Source: DATMBL01 sp050735975 (lineage in GTDB: Bacteria > Desulfobacterota > Binatia > UBA9968). From it: a stretch of 20,847 nucleotides of DNA. Below are positions 1-6,787 of this stretch, in pieces; the stretch's first letter is position 1, and each line of letters opens with the position of its first letter. A model generated the notes under the pieces. It was not told the DNA's origin and did not search any database. It saw only the letters and a list, made by a program, of their open reading frames with translations. Location of the stretch: contig JBOHVS010000189.1 in the NCBI GenBank assembly GCA_050735975.1, positions 1 through 20,847 on the forward strand. Reading direction: 5' to 3'. The position numbers were made by a program, and so were the translations under genes.

Positions 1-410
1 CCCGTTTCTTCGTCCAGCTTGCGGCGCAGGTGCCTCGGCGATTCGGTCAGCACGACTTCAAGAGTCGGCCACACGCGCGCTTGCAGAAGATGTCCACCGC
101 AAGCCGTTCCATCCGCTTTGCCCAATACGACGTGGGCATGGAGCTTCGGCTCGCCGCGACTCAGCGCTATGTCGCCAATGAGCGAAAGCACCTCTGTCTG
201 CTCATCGATCGGAATCTTCTTGTAATCCTTCTTCTCTCGCTCGAAAAAACCGAGCATCGCATTGCGGAAGGCTCCGATGGCCGTGAATTGACTGGCGTTT
301 AGATTCCGCTGCTTAGCAAAACGAGTGACCTCCTCGACAAACTCGTCTTCCTTTTCAAATATCAGCGCGAAAGTTTTCTGCTCTCCTTCATAAATCAACT
401 TAGATTTCAT
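1..410 (-). CDS. DUF296 / PPC-domain protein, 3' end missing (window edge)
   Basis: The minus-strand frame opens with ATG at 410-408 and stays open for 136 codons to the window edge, so the C-terminus is not seen. The translation begins MKSKLIYEGEQ and reads as a PPC/DUF296 domain: an N-terminal strand ending FALIFEKEDEF, a central AIGAFRNAMLGFFE, and the signature around H91-x-H93 (PKLHAHVVLG) followed by GGH at residue 107. These three histidines form the metal-site triad typical of bacterial family members, and VWPTLEVVLTESP is the usual closing strand. In plants the domain follows AT-hooks and DNA binding; stand-alone bacterial versions are trimeric proteins of unknown role. No AT-hook is visible in the seen part. 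The start overlaps the stop of the upstream secreted beta-helix gene as ATGA, so translation is probably coupled to it. The family call is firm; the function is unknown. Confidence 0.88.
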   Translation of the reverse strand, partial: MKSKLIYEGEQKTFALIFEKEDEFVEEVTRFAKQRNLNASQFTAIGAFRNAMLGFFEREKKDYKKIPIDEQTEVLSLIGDIALSRGEPKLHAHVVLGKADGTACGGHLLQARVWPTLEVVLTESPRHLRRKLDEET

Positions 411-1189
411 TGAGGCCTCCTGTCAGTGAATGTCTGTCCGGTAACGGTCGCCCCCTGTGGAACGACTGCGCCGGCTGGTACTGCGACGCCCGGCAAAACG
501 GATGCATTCTCTCCGATAATGGCTCCTTCGCCGATGGAAGCGCCGGCTCCAATGGCTGCATCTGTTCCAACCGCCGAACCGGCGCCAACGATGGCCCCGC
601 TTCCAATCGTCACGTTGGGGCCCAAGACCACCCGGTTTCCGATAGTAGCGTTCCTATGCACTACGGTCCCGTCGCCAATAATGGCGTTATGGCCTACGAT
701 CGTGTCCCGTTCCAGAATTACATAGGCGCCCATCGTGACGTTATGTCCAATGAGTATCCCCCGGTCGAGTCTGCTCGCCCGGCCGATAACGGGATAATCT
801 CCGATCTTCGCCCCGGCGGGGATTCCTACGTCCGGCGCCACGCAGGCGTCGCCGAAAGGGCCGCCATTTGAGTTAAGCTGATCCGGGTTCGCGGTTGTGG
901 GACAGTTGTCGTAAATATCCATGATTCCGTCGCCGTCTCTATCGTGCTCGGAAGGGGACGTCGCTGTCACACTCGGTGGATTTCCGGGTAACAACCCCTC
1001 ACCCTTGTCCCTCTCCCGTAAGGGGAGAGGGGAATTAAGTCCGAGAGTAAACACTTCCTCTCCCTTGATGGGAAAGGATAGAGGTGAGGGTGATTGCGCA
1101 CCGAGGAAAATGTCGCTTGCAGCCGTACTACCCGAGTTCATACCCACTGTCATGAAGATGGCGAACAGCGCGACGCTCAATAGTTCCAT
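407..1189 (-). CDS. Secreted thrombospondin type 3 repeat / left-handed beta-helix protein
   Basis: This 260-aa protein opens with a signal-peptide-like segment (residues 1-25, MELLSVALFAIFMTVG then a small-residue AAS site). Residues about 31-70 are a low-complexity stretch translated from an intergenic-type palindromic repeat (see 995-1091). Residues 84-117 are one thrombospondin type 3 calcium-binding repeat (DRDGDGIMD, DNCP, NPDQ, FGDAC) with its Cys pair C96/C116. Residues 121-250 are hexapeptide repeats (IGDGTVV, IGNRVVLG, IGSGAIVG, IGAGAS, IGEGAIIG) that should fold as a left-handed beta-helix. Its histidines (H149, H167, H178) recall gamma-carbonic anhydrases, but the usual H-x4-H pair is not complete, and no acyltransferase lid is evident. 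It is likely exported and calcium-stabilised. A purine-rich GAGGG sequence lies about 10 nt before the ATG. The stop overlaps the next gene's start (ATGA). The role is unknown; adhesive or scaffold functions are inference. Confidence 0.8.
   Translation of the reverse strand: MELLSVALFAIFMTVGMNSGSTAASDIFLGAQSPSPLSFPIKGEEVFTLGLNSPLPLRERDKGEGLLPGNPPSVTATSPSEHDRDGDGIMDIYDNCPTTANPDQLNSNGGPFGDACVAPDVGIPAGAKIGDYPVIGRASRLDRGILIGHNVTMGAYVILERDTIVGHNAIIGDGTVVHRNATIGNRVVLGPNVTIGSGAIVGAGSAVGTDAAIGAGASIGEGAIIGENASVLPGVAVPAGAVVPQGATVTGQTFTDRRPQ
995..1091. repeat. Paired palindromic repeat inside the beta-helix gene
   Basis: The ends are CCCTCACC and GGTGAGGG inverted repeats. Inside lie two hairpins: CTCTCCC-gtaag-GGGAGAG, then a weaker CTCTCCC-ttga-TGGGA-type one. 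The same element with a single hairpin occurs between genes at 7722-7769. Here it lies in frame inside a coding region, between the signal peptide and the TSP3 repeat, and adds about 40 Pro/Glu/Arg/Lys-rich residues without a stop. Confidence 0.8.
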
Positions 1190-1242
1190 TTCTTTATTCC
1201 CTCTTTTGGGGAGTGGCTATTTTTTCGGCCATGGCCTCGCTG

Positions 1243-1436
1243 CTCTCCGCTCTTTACCCTTAGCCGTTCCTAAATTCGCAATCCGAAATCCGCAATTGTT
1301 CCTGCTCTTTGCTCTTACCTCTTTGCTCTTACCCCTTTGCTCTTCGCTGACCTCTACTCTGACCTCCGACTTCTGATCTCTGACCTCTCCTCCGATCCTG
1401 CTCCCTGCCCCCTGCTCCATGCTCCTTGCTCACTAT
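1243..1436. repeat. Degenerate heptamer tandem-repeat tract
   Basis: The tract is built from successive families of about 7-bp words: GCTCTTTACCCTTAG, a 32-bp stretch at 1267-1298 (starting TTCCTAAATTCGC) that recurs identically at 6591-6622, TTTGCTCTTACC, CTGACCTCT, and finally TGCTCCC/TGCTCCA/TGCTCCT. It fills the space between the two minus-strand transcription units and runs into the 3' end of the dehydrogenase gene. The style resembles the short tandemly repeated repetitive sequences known from cyanobacteria. Confidence 0.8.
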
Positions 1437-4344
1437 TTATCGCCATCTGAATGACCTGAGCCAAATGCAAAGGCATGCGGCCGGTTTCTTGCCGGATCTG
1501 CTCGCGACAACTGAAGCCGTCGGCAATGATCAGCGTCTCTTTGGCGGCGTTACGAACAGCGGGGAGCAGCACCCGGTCGCCGCATTTGATCGACATTTCG
1601 TAATGGTCTTTCTCGAAGCCGAACGAGCCCGCCATACCGCAACAGCCTGAATCGAGAATCTCGTATTCGAGGCCCATTTTCGAAAGCAACGCTGCTTCAT
1701 CGTTCATAGTCATAATGGCCCGGTGGTGGCAGTGCCCCTGTACGAGAGCTTTTTGCGCCAACGGCGGCGGTCGAAATTCCGCAGCCTTCTTCTCCAGAAA
1801 TTCGCTCAGGAGGAATGTCTGGCGGGCAAGTCGCTGCGCGTCGATATCGTGAGGAAAGAGCTGGATCAATTCATCGCGAATGACGGCTGCGCAGCTCGGC
1901 TCGAGAAAAACGATCGGCACGCCTGCAGCTATCTCGGGCCGCAGCGTATCGATAATCTGCCGCAGCATCCGCTTGGCGAGTTTGAGCATGCCGTAATCAT
2001 AGAGGGGACGTCCGCAGCAGAGACTCCGGCCGGGGATACGAACCTGCCACCCCGCGGCACTGAGAACCTTCACTGCGGCTTTCGGGATTTCAGGATTGAA
2101 ATGGTTGTTGAAGGTATCGGGCCATAGGATCACTTCCGGCCGACCGTCTTTCTTTTGCCAAATGAAATCGAACCAACGCGTAAACGTTTCCTCCGCGAAC
2201 CGGGGGATCGAGCGCTCAGGGGCCATCCCGGCAAGATGTCTCGCGACATTTCTCAGCAGCGGCCTTTGCGTGCAGAAGTTTACGAGCGAAGGAAAGAGCG
2301 CGCCCACACGGGACCACCAATAGATTAAGCCGAAGGCATAAGCGGATCGCGGCCGGATCCTCCCACTGTAGTAGTGAGAAAGAAATTCGGCCTTATAGGT
2401 GGCCATATCGACCTTGACCGGACATTCCGACTTGCACGCTTTGCACGCGAGACACAGATCGAGAGCCTCCTTCACGTGGTCGTCGCGCCAGCCGTTTTTT
2501 CCAATCGCATCCGCCTGGAGCATTTCGAACAGCAGGCGCGCGCGCCCGCGTGTCGAGTGCATTTCTTCAAGCGTAGCTTGGTAGCTCGGGCACATGACGC
2601 CTTCTTTTGTTTTGCGGCATTCCCCAACACCGACGCAGCGGAGAGTCGCGCGAGCAAAAGACCCTTCGTCGTCTGGATATCTAAAATGCGTCGGCAGCTT
2701 GGCGGGATTGTATTGCAAGCCAAGACGTAGGTTCTCGTCGGCCCGAAAGGGTCGGACGATTTTTCCGGGATTCATCTTCCCGTCGGGATCCCATATCGTT
2801 TTAAACTCCCGGAAAGCTTCCATTAACTTCGGCGAAAACATCTTCGGCAGCAGCTCGGCCCGCGCCTGGCCGTCGCCGTGCTCTCCGGAAAACGACCCGC
2901 CGAAATCGAGTACGAGATCAGCCGCGCGATAGATGAAGTCGCGGAAGGTTTCGATTCCTTGCTTCGTGACGAGATCGAAGTCGATGCGGGTGTGAACACA
3001 ACCCTGACCGAAATGGCCGTAGAGAGAGCAGCGGTAGTTGAATTCGTCCAGGAGCTTTCTGAACCGGCGCAGGTATTGGCCCAATTTTTCAGGGTGGACG
3101 GCCGCATCTTCCCAACCCTCCCACGTGTCTCTTTCCCCCGGAACTCGAGCCGTAGCTCCAAGGCCGGATTCCCGGACCCGCCAGATTTTCTCCTCCTCAC
3201 GCGGATCATCGAACAGTTTCATCGAAGGTCGGAGCTCGCTCTTCTTCAGCTTTTCCATCAACGCTCGTGCCCGCTCATCGGCTTCCCCCTTGCTGTCCCC
3301 GCCGAATTCAACCAGCAACCATCCTGCTCCTTCAGGCAAAAGCGACTCGGTATCAGGATGGAGGCCGCTCCGCTCGATCGCGCGCACGAGATAGTTGTCC
3401 ATTCCCTCCAGGCCGATCGGCTTGTGCTCGCGGACATCGGGAATATGATCGCCGGCTTGATAGACGCTCGGATAGCCAAGCACGACCAGAGCCCGGGCGG
3501 GCGGGTTTGGGATCAATGTGACTGTGGCCTCGAGAATTGTAATGCACGTGCTTTCGCTGCCGACGAGCGCTCGCGCGATATGAAAGCCCGCTTCGGGCAA
3601 AAGCGCTGGTAGATTATAGCCGGATATGCGGCGCGGCATTTTTGGAAAACCGGTTCGAATCTCGTCTATGTAATTGTCGCGCAGCTCTCCCAATCGACGA
3701 TAGAGTTCCGCGCGTCGACCGCCTTCGTTAATGATACGCCGGTATGCCTCAGGCGAAGTCGTGCCGACCTTCATTCTCAGCCCGTCGTAGGTTAAGATTT
3801 CGAGCTCTTCGATCTGATCGTCGGTATTCGGTCCCGGACCGTAAAATTCCGCTAAAACCGAGTGCACGCCGCACGCGTTGTTGCCGATCATGCCGCCGAG
3901 CGTACAGTGATTGTGCGTCGAAGGATCAGGTCCAAAAGCGAGACCGAACTTCCACGCTTCGCGGTTCAAATCATCCAAAACTATTCCCGGTTGAACACGC
4001 GCCGTACGTTTGGTCGCATCGATCTCGATAAGTTTGTTCAGGTACTTGGAAGTGTCCAGCACGATCGCGGAGTTGCAGCATTGGCCGGCCAAGCTAGTAC
4101 CGCCGCCGCGAGCGAGAATCGGAGCGCCATAACTCCGCGCCAAGGACACGGTTTCAATCACATCCTCGACGGTTTTTGGAATAACGACGCCGATCGGAAC
4201 CTGCCGGTAATTCGATGCATCGGTAGCATAGAGGGCGCGCGATCCAGGATCGAAGCGAACTTCGCCTGCGAGCCGCGAGCGTAAGTCGTTTGCGAGAGCT
4301 GCCCGGCCCTCAGAGTCAAAGTCAATTCCTGTAAATCCCTTCAT
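1354..4344 (-). CDS. FAD-binding and Fe-S/CCG-domain D-2-hydroxyacid dehydrogenase (YdiJ-like)
   Basis: At 996 aa it matches the length and domain order of YdiJ-type enzymes, which oxidise D-2-hydroxy acids (D-lactate, D-2-hydroxyglutarate) and pass electrons through Fe-S centres to the membrane. Residues 40-280 are the FAD-binding PCMH fold (GGGTSLAGQ at 80-88, NNACGVHS). Residues 281-535 are FAD-oxidase C with SGEHGDGQAR at 486-495. Next come two cysteine clusters (C570/C576/C585 and C631-x2-C634-x2-C637-x3-C641). Two CCG-type motifs follow (CCGRP at 776 and CCGMAGSFG at 901), with EPSC at 815-818 and GHCHH at 870-874 between them. The last about 26 residues (from about 971) are coded by intergenic-type heptamer repeats and are surely not family sequence. 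It starts 2 bp after the racemase-like gene's stop, so the two form an operon. The substrate cannot be read from sequence; a glycolate or D-lactate role is equally possible. Confidence 0.9.
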   Translation of the reverse strand: MKGFTGIDFDSEGRAALANDLRSRLAGEVRFDPGSRALYATDASNYRQVPIGVVIPKTVEDVIETVSLARSYGAPILARGGGTSLAGQCCNSAIVLDTSKYLNKLIEIDATKRTARVQPGIVLDDLNREAWKFGLAFGPDPSTHNHCTLGGMIGNNACGVHSVLAEFYGPGPNTDDQIEELEILTYDGLRMKVGTTSPEAYRRIINEGGRRAELYRRLGELRDNYIDEIRTGFPKMPRRISGYNLPALLPEAGFHIARALVGSESTCITILEATVTLIPNPPARALVVLGYPSVYQAGDHIPDVREHKPIGLEGMDNYLVRAIERSGLHPDTESLLPEGAGWLLVEFGGDSKGEADERARALMEKLKKSELRPSMKLFDDPREEEKIWRVRESGLGATARVPGERDTWEGWEDAAVHPEKLGQYLRRFRKLLDEFNYRCSLYGHFGQGCVHTRIDFDLVTKQGIETFRDFIYRAADLVLDFGGSFSGEHGDGQARAELLPKMFSPKLMEAFREFKTIWDPDGKMNPGKIVRPFRADENLRLGLQYNPAKLPTHFRYPDDEGSFARATLRCVGVGECRKTKEGVMCPSYQATLEEMHSTRGRARLLFEMLQADAIGKNGWRDDHVKEALDLCLACKACKSECPVKVDMATYKAEFLSHYYSGRIRPRSAYAFGLIYWWSRVGALFPSLVNFCTQRPLLRNVARHLAGMAPERSIPRFAEETFTRWFDFIWQKKDGRPEVILWPDTFNNHFNPEIPKAAVKVLSAAGWQVRIPGRSLCCGRPLYDYGMLKLAKRMLRQIIDTLRPEIAAGVPIVFLEPSCAAVIRDELIQLFPHDIDAQRLARQTFLLSEFLEKKAAEFRPPPLAQKALVQGHCHHRAIMTMNDEAALLSKMGLEYEILDSGCCGMAGSFGFEKDHYEMSIKCGDRVLLPAVRNAAKETLIIADGFSCREQIRQETGRMPLHLAQVIQMAINSEQGAWSRGQGAGSEERSEIRSRRSE

Positions 4345-4346
4345 CG

Positions 4347-5435
4347 TTAAACCTCAAAAGGCATAGCATCGGAGCGCTTGAACTCGATCCCAAGCCCGGG
4401 ACGAGAGAGATCCGGTTGCAGCTCTCCGGCAATAGGTTTCAAGAACCCATCAAAAAACATCTGCTCAATACGCGCATGGTCAAAGAAGTATTCTACGTGA
4501 CACACCGGCATGAGAGCGCAGCACGGGTGAGCGTGAAGCGACGGAGCGGTGTGCGCGGAAAGAGAAATCGGACGGGCTTGGCAGAGTGCGCCGGCAGCCA
4601 AAAACCCGGTGATCCCGGCGCAGCGGGTGGCGTCGGCTTGCAGCACGTCCACCGCGCCGGCGTCAAGCATACGGCGGAAGTAGAACAGATCGTAGCCGTA
4701 TTCTCCCGCGGCGATATCCATTCCTGCGGGCGCGCGATCGCGCAGCAGCCGAAGTCCCTCGAGATCGTCGGACGATACCGGCTCTTCAAACCAACTCACG
4801 CCGAATTCGGCGAACGCATGGGCCTTTTCCAGCGCGGCCTTACGGTCATAAGCGCCGTTCGCGTCAACGAACAGCCGCGCCCGCGAACCGATCGCGTCGC
4901 GCGCGGCGCGCAAGCGTTCGACGTCTGTCTCAGGATTGCGCCCGACTTTCATCTTGACCTGTGATACCCCTTGCGACACCCATGCTCCGAGTTGACTTTG
5001 CAGTTGTTCAATACTGTAGGACGTGAAACCGCCGCTCCCGTATACGAGTATGCTCTCCCGCACCGGACCGAGAAGCGTGACAAGCGGAACATTCAACAGG
5101 CGCGCTTTCAAATCCCAGAGCGCGGCATCGACGGCAGCAATCGCCATCGAAGCCAAACCGGGCCGTCCCAAGTTTCGCACGGCGCGAACCATTGCCTGCC
5201 ACGCCGCCGGGACAGCCATGGCATCAATTCGGATGACCACTCCGGCCAGCAGATCGCGTATCAGGAGGGCCGCGGCGGGCGCGGCGTAGGTGTATCCGAT
5301 CCCGACCTTTCCTCCCGCATGCGCTTCGACAAGCACAAGAGTCGTCGAATCCCACACCAACGTTCCGTCGGATTCGGGAGATTCAGTCGGAATGGTGTAC
5401 GCTGAAACCTCTATGCGCCGAATGGGCGTATCCAT
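4347..5435 (-). CDS. Enolase-superfamily enzyme, mandelate racemase subgroup
   Basis: This 362-aa protein has an N-terminal capping domain (about 1-125) and a C-terminal TIM barrel. The complete mandelate-racemase-subgroup catalytic set is visible: K161-x-K163 (VKMKVG), metal ligands D191 (FVDANG), E217 (WFEEP) and E245 (AAGEYG), then D268 (QADATRCAG) paired with H295 (SAHTAP), and E315 in the position of mandelate racemase E317. Such enzymes abstract the alpha-proton of a carboxylate. Most family members with this set are acid-sugar dehydratases, fewer are racemases. It is first in a two-gene operon; the next gene begins 2 bp later and encodes a D-2-hydroxyacid dehydrogenase, which suggests a shared 2-hydroxy-acid or sugar-acid route. 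No strong Shine-Dalgarno precedes the ATG. The substrate is unassigned. Confidence 0.9.
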   Translation of the reverse strand: MDTPIRRIEVSAYTIPTESPESDGTLVWDSTTLVLVEAHAGGKVGIGYTYAAPAAALLIRDLLAGVVIRIDAMAVPAAWQAMVRAVRNLGRPGLASMAIAAVDAALWDLKARLLNVPLVTLLGPVRESILVYGSGGFTSYSIEQLQSQLGAWVSQGVSQVKMKVGRNPETDVERLRAARDAIGSRARLFVDANGAYDRKAALEKAHAFAEFGVSWFEEPVSSDDLEGLRLLRDRAPAGMDIAAGEYGYDLFYFRRMLDAGAVDVLQADATRCAGITGFLAAGALCQARPISLSAHTAPSLHAHPCCALMPVCHVEYFFDHARIEQMFFDGFLKPIAGELQPDLSRPGLGIEFKRSDAMPFEV

Positions 5436-5498
5436 GCGGGTCGCTCGAACTGAATTGTCACTGTTGTCTCAGAGAGCAGCGGTACTTCCAGTGATAAC

Positions 5499-5590
5499 TG
5501 ACTCACTCCCAGCTTCAAGCTGGGAGGTTCGCCCCGGTCGGCTAAAAGCCGACGATAACCTACCGTTCTCCCCCCACGATCAGTGAGTCA
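5499..5590. repeat. Nested palindromic (MITE-like) element, 92 bp
   Basis: The outer 9-bp inverted ends are TGACTCACT (5499-5507) and AGTGAGTCA (5582-5590). Inside are a perfect 10-bp-arm hairpin (CTCCCAGCTT / AAGCTGGGAG, 5506-5526) and a second hairpin GTCGGCT-aaa-AGCCGAC (5537-5553). It lies upstream of the racemase-like gene. No coding potential is seen. Confidence 0.7.
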
Positions 5591-5695
5591 CCCTGAGCGT
5601 GAGCGAAGGGTCTTTGTCGCCTTGATATAAGATTTCTCGGCTTCGCCTCGAAATGACACCGTGCTTCGCCTCAAGGCGAGGGGTTTTCACCATCC
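5588..5695. repeat. Cluster of REP-like hairpins
   Basis: Immediately after the 92-bp element come ACCCT...AGGGT (5590-5612 region), then an imperfect TTTCTCGGC-ttc-GCCTCGAAA hairpin within 5629-5658 (on the other strand it begins TGTCATTTCGA, a motif seen again at 15419), then TCGCCT-ca-AGGCGA followed by GGGGTTTT. These are typical dispersed bacterial hairpin repeats and are non-coding. Confidence 0.6.
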
Positions 5696-6041
5696 CCGAT
5701 GGAGACACTAGTCAAGCAATAACTAGACCAGAGACGAGACGCTCTACAAAAAACCACACGGTATGCGATTCATCAGTTAGGATTTACCGATCGTGTACAG
5801 AAGTTGCCTAGCCGAAATCGGAAGAAAGTTTACACTGCCTTTGAAGTCGACAGCCGCCGGGCACCTTTTCGCAGAGCAGGGATGTTTGACTCCCACGGCT
5901 CTTCCGGCCTGTCATGTTCCTTACTTGTGTACTTGAAACAATGACCTTGGCCGCTCCAAAAATACTACTCCAAAAACCGTATTTTGCTGATATTCAGCAT
6001 TTTTGTTTTGTGCTGAATGTAATCAAGCGGGCACATGACCT
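5696..6041. promoter_or_regulatory. Intergenic stretch with an operator-like inverted repeat (5985-5999)
   Basis: No gene is supported from 5696 to 6041. The notable element is TGCTGA-tat-TCAGCA at 5985-5999, followed by a T-rich run and a third TGCTGA half-site at 6011-6016, just ahead of the decayed small gene at 6042. It could be a repressor operator or a weak hairpin terminator reading rightwards; nothing decides between them. Confidence 0.3.
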
Positions 6042-6204
6042 GTGACCAATGAGTTATACAAAGAGATGCCAGCACATCGTGGCGTGACGGGGCTAACTTT
6101 CACTTTCATAGATTTGCCGGACTCTCTACTCTGTGCCACACAGCGAATGACGCTATCGCTTGCGGTTTCGTGTTGGCGCGGCTATGGGTGGATCAAGGCT
6201 ATAA
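6042..6204 (+). pseudogene. Decayed copy of the 71-aa small-protein gene
   Basis: It starts GTG with VTNELYKE, matching MATELYNN of the intact gene 204 bp downstream. The homology then resumes in a different frame at about 6080: SWRDGANFHFHRFA aligns with SWREGYCLYYRSFE of the 11194 copy, and NDAIACGFVLARLWVDQG aligns with EAVTEGLLIARLWIDKK of the 6246 copy. About 50 bp corresponding to residues 9-30 are missing. A one-base loss near the end removes the ancestral stop (TAA now out of frame at 6202-6204). The result is a frameshifted, internally deleted tandem duplicate. The evidence is direct translation alignment by eye. Confidence 0.65.
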
Positions 6205-6245
6205 TGTTGCTAAGCCTCCCGGTGAGAAAGGTGTGAGGTTGGACT

Positions 6246-6461
6246 ATGGCGACGGAGTTATACAATAATTATCTAATAGCATCGATTCCCAGGTACAGCG
6301 ACGAGAACAACGCATGGTCCGTTAAACTGATCATATCCCGGAGGGAAGGGTATTATCTTCACTATCACTCGTTTGAACACCCTAAACTCTTCGACACATT
6401 GCCCGAGGCGGTTACCGAGGGCCTTTTGATCGCCCGCTTATGGATAGATAAAAAGCTATAA
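6246..6461 (+). CDS. Uncharacterised 71-aa protein, copy 1
   Basis: The product is 71 aa, beginning MATELYNNYLIASIPRY and ending ARLWIDKKL. I do not recognise a named family. It is certainly a real gene: an equally long paralogue at 11194-11409 shares 47 of 71 residues by my count. Conserved blocks are ELYN, LIASI.RY, AW..KLIIS.REGY, SF, TL.EAV, GLL..R.W.DKK. The pattern (alternating strand residues, then an amphipathic helix ending R-x-W-x-D) resembles small bacterial stand-alone alpha/beta proteins that end in A-R-x-W-I-D. There is no signal peptide or membrane segment, so it is probably cytosolic. It is alone on its strand, with a broken copy 41 bp upstream and repeats downstream. The function is unknown. 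Confidence 0.75.
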   Translation: MATELYNNYLIASIPRYSDENNAWSVKLIISRREGYYLHYHSFEHPKLFDTLPEAVTEGLLIARLWIDKKL

Positions 6462-6519
6462 ACGAAGCTGCTCTTGCGGCATGTTTGTACTTCGACTCTT
6501 GTCTACGGGGCATGCCATG

Positions 6520-6787
6520 CCTGATTTCTGCGCCCTGACCTCTGACTTCTCTTGTCCTTTGATCTTGCTCCCTGCTCTTTGCCCTAAGCGTTCCTAAATT
6601 CGCAATCCGAAATCCGCAATTGCTCCTGCTCTTTGCGCTTAGCCCTTTGCTTCGGCCTGAGGCCGATCCGCCGATGCTTTGTGGCGGACCCTCCCCCTTG
6701 CTCTTTCGCCCTTATCCCTATCTCTGTCTCTGTCCCTTGTCTCCTATCTCTGTCTCTATCCCTGTCTCTGTCCCTTATCTCTGTCTC
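6520..6787. repeat. Heptamer/hexamer repeat tract between small gene and hydroxylase
   Basis: It contains TGACCTCTGACTTCT, TTGCTCCCTGCTCTTTG, the 32-bp TTCCTAAATTCGC... stretch (6591-6622, identical to 1267-1298), the 68-bp composite repeat (6623-6690) and a run of TCTCTG hexamers (about 6710-6787) that ends exactly at the stop codon of the minus-strand hydroxylase gene. No coding function is supported in 6462-6787. Confidence 0.8.
6623..6690 (+). repeat. 68-bp composite repeat, copy 1
   Basis: It starts CTCCTGCTCTTTGCGCTTAG and contains a perfect hairpin TCGGCCT-g-AGGCCGA followed by TCCGCC-(10 nt)-GGCGGA, ending ACC. It differs from the copies at 10445-10512 and 15223-15290 at one base (CCCTTT versus CCCTTA). 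Confidence 0.85.

Noticed and set aside
407..1189. Call of the beta-helix protein as an active gamma-carbonic anhydrase or acyltransferase
   Set aside because: The histidine set is incomplete, and there is no acyltransferase catalytic signature.
1243..1436. Possible CRISPR array because of regularly spaced short repeats
   Set aside because: The words are 6-7 bp, degenerate and contiguous; there are no 23-37-bp repeats with unique spacers and no cas genes.
6042..6236. Intact 64-aa gene starting GTG at 6042
   Set aside because: After the first eight residues, homology to the 71-aa family is in another frame, so the open frame is an accident of a decayed copy.
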